This document shows positions 20,441 through 29,962 of a DNA stretch of 35,387 nucleotides, piece by piece; the stretch's first letter is position 1; each line of letters begins with the position of its first letter. Origin of the DNA: Bimuria novae-zelandiae CBS 107.79 (Eukaryota; Ascomycota; Dothideomycetes; Pleosporales; Didymosphaeriaceae). Where the stretch lies: the NCBI GenBank assembly GCA_010015655.1, contig ML976661.1, positions 594,885 through 630,271 of the forward strand, given 5' to 3'. The position numbers and the translations under genes were made by a program. The notes beneath the pieces are model-generated. The model worked only from the letters and a program-made list of their open reading frames with translations. It was not told the DNA's origin and searched no databases.

Positions 20441-21110
20441 TTTTACCTTAATATATAACTTAAATAGTAAATCTAAAACTTTGTATAAGGACTTACATTT
20501 ATCCTATTAAACCTTATCCGTGTAATACTATTTATTTTTATAAATAGCTTATTCGCGAATAATAAAGACCTAAGCTTATAACTTAGATTTATAATTATGT
20601 TAGCAAATAAACACTATATAGAATAAGGGAATAGCTTTAGAATTAAAGGTAATATTATATATTAGAACTTAGTTAAATATAAACAAGTTACACGAAGTGT
20701 ACTTACTAGTAAAATAGTTAGCGGCTTTAATAGCGCTATAGCGTTAAGTATAATACTAAAATAGGTTATATAAAACCTAGGCCTGCTACCTATTTTTATA
20801 GTTATCTACACTAACTTAAAGTCGCTATATAATTACCTTATTAAACTAGGCATAATAAATAAAAAGAGACTTATAATTAATATTATATTACTTCGTGAAT
20901 TGCACGAAAAGAGGGAGATTAATAAAGTTTACTAAATTAAGAGAAAGGATAACCTAGCAGACACGTATATAAAGAAGACTCTAAATACTGCCTTAGAGAA
21001 GCTTATCTCTATAAACTACCTCTATATTTAGGTTAAAGTATTTATGGACAGAATTAACCCTATACAGAATAGAATAAACACTATCTAAGACATATCGGAC
21101 CCCGTACGAG
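20441..21110 (+). pseudogene. C1 RNase H
   Basis: RVILFIFINSLFANNKDLS marks the first acidic block (Asp to Asn), followed by LRFIIMLANKHYIE, VTRSVLTSKIVSGFNSAIAL (the family has an acidic Glu after Ser), IVIYTNLKSLYNYLIKLG (Asp to Asn), KKRLIINIILLRELHEKREI and KRKDNLADTYIKKT. This is the invariant end of fungal copia Pol (Asn-x-Ala-Asp-x-x-Thr-Lys). It ends near 21080 with VKVFMDRI. It stands 45 bp upstream of the 3' LTR. Confidence 0.93.
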
Positions 21111-21155
21111 TTAAGAAGAAGATCTAAGTAATATTATAAAAAGAAAAGTTACTAG

Positions 21156-21410
21156 TGTTCGTACGCAGTACGGGCAGCTACCTAATATAATATTTTAAGA
21201 TAGGTAATAATAGTTATATAATACTATATAGGTAAAGGTATAGGCTACAGGCACCGTACGCGAACATTAATCCTTATAACCCTCTTTTCCCCGTATGTAG
21301 ACAAGACAGACAAGACTTGAATACTAGATCCTTTTCTCACCCGTACTATCGTACAACTATCTAGCCCTATCATATCGCGATATGCTTGGCTTAGTATAGC
21401 CCATTCAACA
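21156..21410 (+). repeat. C1 3' LTR (255 bp), half RIP-mutated
   Basis: It starts TGTTCGTACGCAGTACGGGC and ends CCCATTCAACA. The first third has CA and TG replaced by TA (for example AATATTTTAAGATAGGTAA near 21185). From about 21245 to the end it is nearly identical to the clean solo copies. The target copy CTTAT follows. Confidence 0.93.
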
Positions 21411-21913
21411 CTTATCTTATTTTATTAAGCGTATATTAGAAGAGGTCGTATCCTTCTTATTAATCTAAGGTAAGTCGTCTATAGTCTTAAAAATCTTACA
21501 CTATTAGCTTTATATATTTTAGGCTCGCAGCGCGGACTTTAATTATTAACTAATTATATTTAATAGTTATTGTAAAAGGGCACCTTGCTAGAGCTTTTTG
21601 CGCTAGCTAGGATTAATTCAAGAAGCTAAGTAGCCAAGCACGTAATCCCCTAAATCCTAAGTGTCTTAGTGTCTTAGTAGAGCGTCCTCTCCTTAATAGA
21701 CTTTATTTATAAACTCTTTAATTAAAGTTGACTATGTGTAATAGTTATAAGCCTAGTACTTTTAAAATGCTTTATAATATACTTATTTTATACTAATTAA
21801 TAATTATAGTAGCAAGCTATTCCCTACTCCTTATTACTCTAATGCTTACGTCTTGACGCTTACAATCTATAATAGAGCTAGACTATGTAATAATCTCTAT
21901 AAAGCTTCTAGTA
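21411..21913 (-). pseudogene. G4 gypsy remnant, RNase H to integrase linker
   Basis: The minus strand of 21416-21590 matches the G1 plus strand at about 8800-8960 (a shared AATAATTAA-GTCCGCGCTGC block among others), the linker between RNase H and integrase. It continues into 356-1 once C1 is removed. A minus-strand frame from about 21720 to 21416 is open except for TAG/TAA, with KSIKERTLY, LRI-GITCLAT and LLELILASAKSSSKVPFYNN. Between 21720 and 21913 I cannot confirm homology. The right edge is set by the G3 LTR. Confidence 0.65.
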
Positions 21914-22361
21914 TGTTATAAGGCGCTCACACCTTGGTCCGATCCGGGTTAGGACAGTAAGGCTAAAGTAGCACTTTATAAATTATTTAATAGTATAAGT
22001 TAATGCGACACTTAGCGCGTGGCTATATAATCTAATCTTATAATAAAATAAGATAACTATTAGTCTATAGAAGAGAATGTACTTATAGAGAAGATATATA
22101 AGTTAACTATAAGGAGCGTATAAAGGAAATCGTCCTGTATATATATCCTCCTGGTCCTATAGAGTCCTATGGTATCCTATATCCTAGTCCCATGGGATCC
22201 CATGGGATATCCTGGGACGTCACGTGACCGGGGTCACGTGGTCCTATAATATCCTATAGTCTTGGCGTCTAAGACAGCCTAGGACGTTACGTAAGCCTAA
22301 AGTAGGGTCTAGTTATTATTATAAGGCCTATTATCCTACCTTAAACTTCTAGACTATAACA
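21914..22361 (-). repeat. G3 3' LTR (448 bp), minus orientation
   Basis: The ends are TGTTATA at 21914 and TATAACA at 22361, perfect 7-bp inverted termini. Immediately to the right, on the minus strand just upstream of the LTR, lies a purine tract (22362-22383). It contains abutting palindromes TCCCATGGGA (22188-22197, 22198-22207), two CACGTG boxes (22221-22226, 22235-22240), and a TATATATA run (22138-22146) that is a plausible promoter. No second copy is in the window, because the 5' end of G3 is deleted. The adjacent outer 5-mer is TAGTA, whose partner cannot be seen. Confidence 0.72.
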
Positions 22362-22383
22362 TTATCTTCTTCCTTCCTCTGTA
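22362..22383 (-). promoter_or_regulatory. G3 polypurine tract
   Basis: On the plus strand a pyrimidine tract (ATCTTCTTCCTTCCTCTG) follows the LTR end. On the coding strand this reads CAGAGGAAGGAAGAAGAT directly ahead of the LTR TGTTATA. It marks the 3' end of G3. Confidence 0.75.
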
Positions 22384-22439
22384 TATCCTTATGTAGTAAC
22401 TAATATCCTCCCGGAGTACCCTTTATTATTATTCTATTA

Positions 22440-23130
22440 GAGACTAAATAAACTTAGTTAGTTAGACTACTATAGTATCCTGTAAGTATTACGTAAAGAA
22501 GGGCTTAACCTATAAGCTATCTTTTTTTTAAAGCGTAATATAGTAATTACTATAAAAATAGCGTTGCGAAGTATAAACTATTAAAGCTGTTGAATGGGCT
22601 ATACTAAGCCAAGCATATCGCGATATGATAGGGCTAGATAGTTGTACGATGGTACGGGTGAGAAAAGGGTCTGGTATTCAAGTCTTGTCTATCTGTTCTA
22701 CGTACGGAGGAAAGGGGGTTATAAGGATTAATACTCGCGCACGGTGACTATGGTCTGTGCCTTTGCCTGTGCGGTATTACATAACCATTGTCACTTGTCT
22801 TAAGACATCGCATTAGGTAGCTGCCCGTACTGCGTACGGACAAAAGCTTATATTTTTTAATTTTTCTTATATTAATTTTAAGACAGATAGGCTTAAGCGC
22901 CTAAAAGAAGTAGTAGTAATTAAAGAAAAAATAGCTATAGTAGCTCTTTAGGCTACCTATAGTAAAAGAAAAAGGCTATTAAAATAAAAACGCTTACTTA
23001 AGAGGCGTAAAGAAAAGCTTTTTACTAACTTAATAAAATTTATTAAGGAGATTAAGCGCCTTAAGGGGCTAAAGGAGTTAGGCTAGAATATTACGTAGAT
23101 AAAGGGGGGCCTTATACCTAGTACTATTAT
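22440..23130 (+). pseudogene. G3 antisense accessory frame, zinc-cluster-like, split by a solo LTR
   Basis: On the plus strand, opposite to G3 pol, TGT at 22481 starts CKYYVKKGLTYKL. With RIP Tyr codons read as Cys this is C-x2-C-x6-C, the first half of a Zn2Cys6 cluster. After a one-base shift at the T-run 22522-22529, a YSNYYKNSVAKY segment can supply the second half with an 8-residue spacer. Removing the LTR at 22588-22842 and one AAAGC gives a continuous frame into KTDRLKRLKEVVVIKEKIAI, KRKRLLK, RRKEKLF and IKFIKEIKRLKGLKELG, a basic coiled-coil-like stretch. It matches the position and layout of the G1 antisense frame. The second half of the cluster is tentative. Confidence 0.58.
22588..22842 (-). 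mobile_element. Solo LTR of the C1 copia family
   Basis: It is 255 bp, inverted relative to the C1 LTRs (TGTTGAATGGG at left, GTACGGACA at right). It is flanked by the perfect duplication AAAGC (22583-22587, 22843-22847). CpA and TpG are largely preserved and the CATATCGCGATATG palindrome is intact, so it is much less mutated than its surroundings. It sits in the G3 antisense frame. It is a recombination relic of a full copia insertion. Confidence 0.94.
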
Positions 23131-23852
23131 CTTAAACTAGGCCGTCTTTCTCCTGCCCTTTAATCCTAATAACTCTAAGTCTTTAGCCTTAATTTCTTTA
23201 GATATTCCTAGTAGAACTTTTCTAAGACCTTTTTACAGTTAGTAAGGTTCCTTAGTAGTTCTTATATATTATAGCTCTCTAGCTATCCTTTCTACTTTAC
23301 TAAGTACTTATACTAACGTCTAAAATTTTATAAATTTTTAATTACTTTAACGTCGTACTCTTTATCTTTAAATTCTAAGTGTAATTTTAATTTAGCGTTT
23401 AGTAGTGCTAGTTCTAGTAACATTTTATAGAAGACTAGATAGATACGTGTATTTATAAGTAGCTATAACTTAAAATTTACTAGGCCTTTTACTTCCTAAA
23501 TATCAAATAGTCCTTTTTAAAGGTTATTTAGTTTTTTACTTAGCTATATTACCTTGAGAATTTTTTTATAAGAGGAGAACTCTATCTTTTTTCTTAAAGG
23601 TTTTTCCCTTAATCCTTTTCCTATTTACTTATTTTACTATTTATTTATTACGTCTTGTAATATTCCTGCGTAGTATTTTATATAAATCTTATATAAGTTT
23701 AGCTTTATCAGCTGCGTCTTTCGCAACGCTTTTAATATTTAACAGATCCTAGTAGGCTATTGGCTTATATCCGTGGTTAGCGTAGTATAGTAAGTACTTT
23801 GTAGTCGCTAATCTTGCGCTATTATATCCTAGTTAAGCTATTAGTAATTACT
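23131..23852 (-). pseudogene. G3 integrase C-terminal part and chromodomain (detached by inversion)
   Basis: From 23852 leftward the minus strand reads LLIA-LGYNSARLATTKY, LLYYANHGYKPIAY, the conserved post-catalytic region of gypsy integrase. Further on comes a basic tail, then EFKDKEYDVKVIKNL and KYLVK-KG-LESYNI-ELL, LTNCKKVLEKFY-EYLKK, a chromodomain at about 23220-23340 with Trp as TAG. The beginning of this integrase is at 33400-34147 on the plus strand. The frame joins exactly there when one AGTAA is counted. The chromodomain would target heterochromatin. Confidence 0.87.
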
Positions 23853-24278
23853 TGTTAAGATCCAATCTTACAGACACTTGGCTAGGCTCCAGGATGCCTA
23901 TGGTCTACAGGTGACCAATAAAGGCGCAGTACCAGGAGGTCACGTGACTGCTCAACGTGCTCGACTCGAGCAAGTCGAGCAGACGCAGGAGCCAAGACAT
24001 CTGCTCGCTATGCTCGCTTCGAGCATGTCGAGCAGGAGAAGTATATAGGAACGCGAGGAGGAGTCTCTTCTACTTGTGTTTAACCTATTTATTAATCTAT
24101 CGTTTAGATCTGAGTAAGCAACCTTGTTAATTTAATTGTACTATACACACCTTTAATACTAACGCCCCTAGTGACACGCGCAAGCTATCACTACCACCCT
24201 CTCTTGTCCTACCAGTATTCCTGCCCGAGAACCAACCTTAGCCCCTTAGGGATTAGCTATCTCTTTGGGATCTTAACA
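23853..24278 (+). repeat. Solo LTR A (426 bp), inversion breakpoint
   Basis: It starts TGTTAAGATCC and ends GATCTTAACA. The left flank is TTACT and the right flank TTACG, which do not match each other but match the partner LTR crosswise. CpA and TpG are abundant. It has the palindrome GTCACGTGAC around 23939-23948, a block of GCTCGA/TCGAGC inverted motifs (23950-24035), and a TATATA box at 24042-24047 that gives the orientation. It differs from LTR B by about 17 positions, all transitions. Confidence 0.93.
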
Positions 24279-25800
24279 TTACGTAAAGTACTTAATTACT
24301 ATAATAAATATAAATACATAAGATTAGATATAAATAGACTATAAATAGGAAACTGAAGTAAATAGTAGTACTAATACAATACTATAGTAGACTACGCTAA
24401 GGAAATATATATAGGTACTATTAAACTTTAATAAAAAATATTATACTCTATACTAGTAATTTAAAATTGAAATAAACTTTTAAAAACTATTAGTTTTTTT
24501 TTTTTTAAATAATACTTAAAGTCTTTTAAAACCTTACTTTTAATAAAAATATACTCTTTATTTTTAGCTCTATATACTTAGTATTTTATTTAATTACTCC
24601 TATAGTTTTCTTTTACAATTTTTAAATACGGTATTATTTTTAAATAGCTTTATAATAGGTTAGTCTTACTCTACTAATAGTAAAAATTAAAATAAAACTA
24701 TAAAAGCCAACTTAGGCTTTACTAAAAAGTGAAAGAAATAATTTATTTTAGTTTAGTATTAAGAATTTAGCCTTAGCTTAGTAATAATTATTTATGTATT
24801 ATATATGCTCGCGTATATATAGTACTAAGCTAATAAGAGTATATAGCTTATATATTTATTACTTAGCCTAAGTAACAATTACTAAGTAACTATTATAATT
24901 ACGGGCTGTATTTATAAATAGTAATATTAGTATATTAGAAATTAACACGTAAAGTAGTAATAAGTAGTCTATTATTAACTAAATATATATAATTATTATT
25001 ATAGTTTAATAGCTTAAAACTTTATCCTATTGTATATTTTTATATAATAGGGCTTTAGGCTTAATAATATTATACATGGAAAAATTCTTTATACCTTTTT
25101 TTTATATTATAGACACTTTAATACTAGCACTTAAGACATATTAAGATATATTACTTTAATCTAAATATTTAACTTTTTAATTACTAAAACTATTAAAATA
25201 CTTAGATTTTAAGTTTTTATAAAATCTTTTCCAGTAGTTATTTTTAAATAATATATATATATATTATAGAAAGCGTTTCATTATATAAAAGATAGTGTTA
25301 AGCGTAAGAAATACATTACGCTTTTTTAAAAATAATATAAAATAATTAAGAACTTATGCTGTGCGTTATAGTACTTACTCTTATATAATAGAAATTATTC
25401 TTAATAATATAATATAATATATATTAACTGAGCTGAAAAAGGAGCTAAATTATTAATTTTACTAAATAAATATTTTTTTACTAAAGGGTTTTTAAATTTT
25501 TTATTTTGCCAAGAACAGACTATAGTAAACATTATATATTTTATAGGTATACTTAATTAGTGCCTTAGAGCAAGTCTAAATAGCCTTTTTAAATAATTAC
25601 CTTTAAATTATAACTATAAGAATAATAATAACATTAGTTTATAATAGTTATTTTAGTCTATATTAAGTATTAGGCTAATAATACATTATGTAAATTTAAG
25701 TTCTATAAAATGTCGTAAATATTAAACGAACTACTATTTCTTATAATATATATTTTATTTTAGTAGAGATTATTAAAGGCTAGGCCTCTAAAGTACTTAG
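24279..25800. other. AT-rich RIP-mutated DNA without recognised gene
   Basis: TA-rich throughout, with a T-run at 24495-24507 and a TA run at 25251-25264. A small hairpin with 8-bp arms (25300-25307 and 25316-25323) is followed by a T-run. I found no frame with transposase, pol or host-protein motifs on either strand. It was contiguous with 30127 before C2 inserted. Confidence 0.6.
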
Positions 25801-25959
25801 TATAAGCAGGTAGGTAGTATGTGTAAAGGTAGTATATTATGTGTGTTGATCAGTGTCTCCTGGTTCTTGGTACATGGAGTAATTAGAGGCTCGTATATAG
25901 TAGGCGAGCTAAGTTATAAGACTAGTGTAGTTATGTAATAGAGCTCTAGGCTACTTACA
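25801..25959 (-). repeat. C2 3' LTR (159 bp)
   Basis: The plus-strand left end TATAAGCAGG is the RIP form of TGTAAGCAGG, and the right end is CTACTTACA. The terminal 9-bp inverted repeat TGTAAGCAG/CTGCTTACA is apparent when both copies are compared. Confidence 0.9.
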
Positions 25960-25971
25960 CACCCCCTTTAG
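25960..25971 (-). promoter_or_regulatory. C2 polypurine tract
   Basis: The plus strand CACCCCCTTTA reads TAAAGGGGGTG on the coding strand directly ahead of the 3' LTR. It fixes the element's orientation as minus. Confidence 0.85.
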
Positions 25972-26640
25972 GTTTAAACGCAGGTTTAAAGCTAATATTA
26001 GCTATAGGTTCCCCTCTACCTTTATGTAGCAGCTGCATTAAAGTTGAGAACTAGTCTTAGTATTAGTGCAGTCCTAGGTAGGTAGCCATCCGCCGTCGCA
26101 GTGTAAGTAGATCTCGCTCTATACTATAGGCATCCCTAGTAGTAGAACGTCTCCTAGAGCTAGTACTAAGATCCTGATTGCTTCGCGTTCTGTACTAAGG
26201 TTAATAAGCCTTGTAGGTGGAGCTTAATACATGATGCGAGCATGTTTGCTTTGTGTAGAAAGTAAAATACAGCATAAAGCTGAGTACATAATAGAGCTAA
26301 GTAAAGTGTAGGAGTACAGCGTAGAGCTGTGTACAGGATAGAGCTTAGTAGATGTATAGCCTCGTTAAACCTGTAAAACTACATGGGAAAAATCAGGAAG
26401 AGTACTATGTTATAAAGAAGCTTATTTAGTTTAAAAGAAATAATTAAAAATAAAGAAGAGAAACCTAGTTTTTATGCTTCTACCTAGATAGTAGCTTAGT
26501 AAGGCTATTAGCTAGTTAACAGGTTATTTAGATATATAAGAGGTTAATATTATTAGATTAAGCTTCTTAGCGAAGCTAGTAATAATAGATATTAACGTTC
26601 TATATAGTAGTCTTAAAATAAGGCGTAGTAGACGTAAGAA
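25972..26640 (-). pseudogene. C2 Pol C-terminus and 3' region
   Basis: This is the tail between RNase H and polypurine tract. Around 26000-26400 CA and TG are frequent, but no motif is recognised beyond a loosely repeated plus-strand unit of about 17 bp (AGCT-GTACA-TAG) at 26278-26357. A short non-coding tail or the last codons of pol are expected here. Confidence 0.45.
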
Positions 26641-27060
26641 CCTAAATAGTCTGCTAATTATTATAGTATAAAAGGCGTTTATAATCTAGATTAAAGCTAA
26701 TATATTTAAAAACTTTTTACTACTAAATTAGTTTAGTACCTATAGACAAAGCGGCAACTAGTTCTACTTTTATAGTTAACTTTATAATATAGTGTTAGAG
26801 TGTTGCTTTCTAGTCTATAGGTCCGCTAAATAAGAAGAAGATATAGCCTTATAAGCTCTTACGTGTAATTTTATTACTAGCGTATAATATATCTATTGCT
26901 CTAAAGAATTTAGGTTAAGGTTAATTAGCTATATAAACTAATTTATTTAAGATAGAGGCTATATAGTAGAGAGCTTAATCTTTAGTGCCTAGTAGGTAGG
27001 CAATAGTCTAATAGGCTGCATTAAAATAATGTAAAGATAGATTCGTGAGAAACGTAGCTA
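26641..27060 (-). pseudogene. C2 RNase H
   Basis: The minus strand at about 26850-26720 reads GYIFFLFSGPID-KATL, followed by IKLTIKVELVAALSIGTKLI. These are the copia RNase H signatures (Gly-Tyr-x-Phe, Gly-x-Pro-Ile-x-Trp, and the Glu-Ala/Val-Glu-Leu segment that holds the catalytic acid). The upstream RNase H residues are weaker. TAG replaces Trp after the Asp. Confidence 0.85.
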
Positions 27061-27970
27061 GTTTAGAATACGCTTTTAAGATATTAGATCGAGTAGCTCT
27101 AGCTGCATATCCTATAGATCCTACAAGCTGGGCATATCTATGCTTAGTGAAGTTATTTGCCTAATCCTCGGACGGTAATAGCTCTTCTAGAGGTAGTGGT
27201 GTAGCTGGTGACTTTGTGTATGGCTTTGGTGAAGGATACTTCTGAGCAAGCTTCTCGATATATGAGGCTTGTGATAGCCAGATAGATCTATTCTCACGGT
27301 CTCTATGCGTTTGAATGCCACAGAACGCTTGTAGCTCTCCTAGAGATCGAATCTCATATCGATGTAGGAGCTTTTGCTCGAATTCATGTAGTGTAGCCTT
27401 GTGGGCTGGTAGGCAGAGTACGACAATGTCATCTACATAGAAGAAGACTAAAAGCTTGTTATTCTTCTATAGACAAGGAGCGTCTTTGACTTCGTATAGG
27501 CCTAGCTTAGTAAGCGTCTTGGTAAGCTCTTAATACTAAAGTAATAGCAAGGTCTTTAGGCCGTATAGAGCTTAGTATAGTTTTTATAGATAATTAAAAT
27601 TAGAGAATCCTTTTAATAAATAATAATAGACTAGTGTTATAAGCTAAGCATTTATAAATATATTAATAGTATTATACTAATAGATCTCTATGTTAAAGTA
27701 GGTAGCTATAGCAACTAGAGCTTAGAATATTTAAACTACTAGAATAGCTATATAAGTATCTTTAGTAGTTATTTATAAATTGCCTTATATATAGATACGC
27801 GCTTTATATTTAGTAAGATATCTTTAATTATTAAGCTTAAACTTAAAGACCTATAGTAACGGGAGGACTTTTTAGTCTTATAGATTTAACTCCTGCTAGG
27901 TAATCCTCTCGTACGTGCCTTTTTATTTTATATTATTAATCTCCTATTGCATAGCCTGGAGAAAACCTTT
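27061..27970 (-). pseudogene. C2 reverse transcriptase with intact YVDD
   Basis: The minus-strand frame from about 27960 reads KARIYI-GNL, INIFINAQLITL (block A, Asp to Asn), LYQALYGLKTLLLL-type residues, NNKLLVFFYVDDIVVL with both catalytic Asp kept (codons at plus 27428-27433), HEFEQKLLHRYEIRSLGELQ, FCGIQTHRDRENRSIWLSQA, and YIEKLAQKYPSPKPYTKSPA. Between about 27085 and 27530 the sequence is nearly free of RIP and open for well over 100 codons. The rest is TA-rich. It copies RNA to DNA in the copia life cycle. Confidence 0.94.
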
Positions 27971-28560
27971 TATATATAGAGATGGCATCCTCATCACATC
28001 TCTATAGAGACGCGGCTCAGGAGGTAGCTTAGAGTAGTGAAATAGTGTTTTTAATGCTGTAGCTAAGGCTACTACGTATGCTAACTAGTATGTGTTAATA
28101 AAGAAGCTGTTGCTTTTCTAGGGTGGCTTTCTAGACCTTGTTAACCCTTTAGGTAGTATGTAAGACTAATAAAGGTTACTATTAATTAGTTTTTAATACT
28201 CCACTTAGTTTAAGTCTATTTATAAGTTAAAATCTAATATTTAGCACTTGCACTTTCTTAAGAATATAAGTATTAAAAGTAGGCTAGCTAGCGTAGCTAA
28301 TAATAAGTGCTATAAGCTACTATAAGATTTAGTATTCTCTATTTAACTTAGTATTAAAAGCTATAGATTATAACTTCTAGTTTAGCGTAGGGTTATTATT
28401 TCTCTTTACGTTAATTAGCTTTATTCTATAAATATAGCAGTTTAGCAGTGCTAATCTAGATCTACTATATACTTATCTTTAGATAAGTCTTCTATAGTGC
28501 TGTCTTAGCTATACATTATAAGTAATTAATACTTATAGGCAAATTGCGCTAGTTTAGAGC
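27971..28560 (-). pseudogene. C2 linker between integrase and RT
   Basis: This is the connection between the integrase C-terminus and the RT entry, heavily mutated, with short readable pieces only. No extra domain is seen. The first bases (28130-27970) keep several TG and CA pairs. Confidence 0.45.
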
Positions 28561-29300
28561 CTTATAGTAGAGGATCTATTTTATTATGTAGTTAATAGAA
28601 GAGGTCTTCTCTAAAAGTAATATCTTTTATATAAATTACTTTACCATTATAAGCTTTGCTTCTTGTCTTTAGTATCTAGATTTAGTAGATATTTAATAAG
28701 TTGTACCTAACTAGATATCCTACTAGTGCTTAAGGACTAAGCTTATTTATGCGTGGTATCTACTTGCGCAGTGCGTATGCTTAGAAGCTATAGATATATA
28801 GATAAGTAATTAATAGCTTCTTGCTATAGGTAATTTCGAATAGTGTTTTCTAGCTTAGTAATCGCGTGGGTGTGCGATTAAGCAGGTATGCTACTATAGA
28901 GTAAATTTTAAAGGTAAGTGTTAGAGGGAGGTTTAAGGTTATCCTTATTAAATAACTTCTTTTAATAAGACTCCTACTAAAGTACTTTACGAATTCGTTT
29001 TATTCCTTAGTATATAAAGCTCTAATTAGTAGCTTAATGCCTTCTCTCTAATAGTAGTCTCTAGTAGAGTTGTCTATTAGGCTATATCCTCGCTCGTCGT
29101 CAGCGATAAAAAAGGTAATAGTTATATTAAATTCTTATTTAATAGTTTAGTTTAATCGCTTAATAATAGACAGGAGCGTAAGCTTGTCCCGTCTAAGTAT
29201 TATACAGATAAAATAGAACTTTAAGAATAGATTAAACCTATAAAAGATATATGAGTTACTATTATAGACTCTTGCATTAAGCTTAATAAGATTAATAATA
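28561..29300 (-). pseudogene. C2 integrase (C-terminal part recognised)
   Basis: On the minus strand near 28900-28600 the frame reads AYLLNRTPTRLLS-KTLFEI, YLYIYSF-AYALRK, INKLSPKALVGYLVRYN, NIY-I-ILKTRSKAYNGK and VIYIKDITFREDLFY. This is the conserved copia order from the catalytic Glu-distal helix to the small beta domain. The zinc and core segments upstream (to about 29300) are expected but obscured by RIP. It would integrate the cDNA. Confidence 0.85.
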
Positions 29301-29897
29301 ATAGTTTTAAAGGCTTGTATAGCTCTAATCTTATAGCTAGTTTATTATAAAATAATTTAATATGCTTTGCTTTATAGGCATTCTTCGTAGTTAATAATTT
29401 AAGGAGCAAATCTAGTAGATAGTTATATACCTATTACGTAATTTTATAGTTAATTAATAGCGTTGCTGCTTAAATATCCTATTAGTATATAGAGCTAAGA
29501 CTTAGTAAGTAATCTTAGTCTAGGCGGTAGAGCAGAGTATTACGGCTAACGTTAATAGGTTATAAAAGCCTAAGCCTAAGCGGATTAAGTAGATAGAGGT
29601 TTAGTTTAATAGACTACTAGCTAGTATCTACCTAGTTTAGTAAGGGTGGTAATGTCTTCTACTCGTGAGCCTAATAAGTTGAATTAATATAGTATATTTC
29701 TGCCAGAGTTAAAGTGGACGTTTGACGATAATAGCCAGGCTAGAGAGACTAGGCTTGTTCAGCATCGACGGATGTGGCAGGTCTAGATTAATATATCCCT
29801 ATACGTCTCGAGCCTCTGCGAGCCTTTTAACAGTATAGATCCATAGTTCCTAGTTGTGTAAACCGTGAAGGATAATTAAAGAGCTAGCCTTTAACAT
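29301..29897 (-). pseudogene. C2 Gag N-terminal region
   Basis: An ATG at 29897-29895, 66 bases inside the 5' LTR, opens MLKASSLIILHGLHN-ELWI, then YTVKRLAEARDV-GYINLD and LPHPSMLNKPSLSSLA. These are the first residues of fungal copia Gag, with Trp at TAG. 29640-29900 is scarcely RIP-mutated; the downstream half is TA-rich. Gag forms the particle. Confidence 0.82.
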
Positions 29898-29946
29898 GGC
29901 GAGATTACTCTATAGTGTAGGCTTAATTAATAGATAAGGGCGGATT

Positions 29947-29962
29947 AGGCCAGGCTTATAAC
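29947..29962 (-). promoter_or_regulatory. C2 primer-binding site, initiator-tRNA half-molecule type
   Basis: Next to the 5' LTR the coding strand reads AGTTATAAGCCTGGCC. Allowing RIP transitions, it resembles the complement of the anticodon region of initiator tRNA-Met (CAT anticodon), the internal priming mode known for several copia elements. One base is missing relative to the usual stem. This is inference from a short match. Confidence 0.5.

Larger units (their letters stand above)
357..21410 (+). mobile_element. C1: nested Ty1/copia LTR retrotransposon with two gypsy insertions
   Basis: Two 255-bp direct LTRs (357-611 and 21156-21410) begin with TGT and end with a form of CAACA. They are flanked by the perfect 5-bp target duplication CTTAT (352-356, 21411-21415). 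The element is 21,054 bp as found and 6,070 bp once G1, G2 and their 5-bp duplications are subtracted, a normal copia size. Gene order is gag, protease, integrase, RT, RNase H on the plus strand, which is the copia order. The pol frame is continuous across both insertion sites when one target copy is removed. The interior is heavily RIP-mutated. It sits inside the minus-strand gypsy fragment G4. Confidence 0.92.

Noticed and set aside
25300..25330. Hairpin followed by T-run as a transcription terminator
   Set aside because: Such terminators are bacterial. In this fungal AT-rich DNA, a short hairpin is expected by chance.
25820..25961. C2 LTR starting at the plus-strand TGTGTAAAG
   Set aside because: Homology between the two copies extends 19-21 bases further left to TATAAGCAG. 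Using that boundary gives a 9-bp terminal inverted repeat and near-matching flanks.
29221..29409. Minus-strand open frame of 62 codons in C2
   Set aside because: It lies in the gag-integrase interval of C2 and shows no conserved motif. It is probably a remnant by chance rather than a gene of its own.
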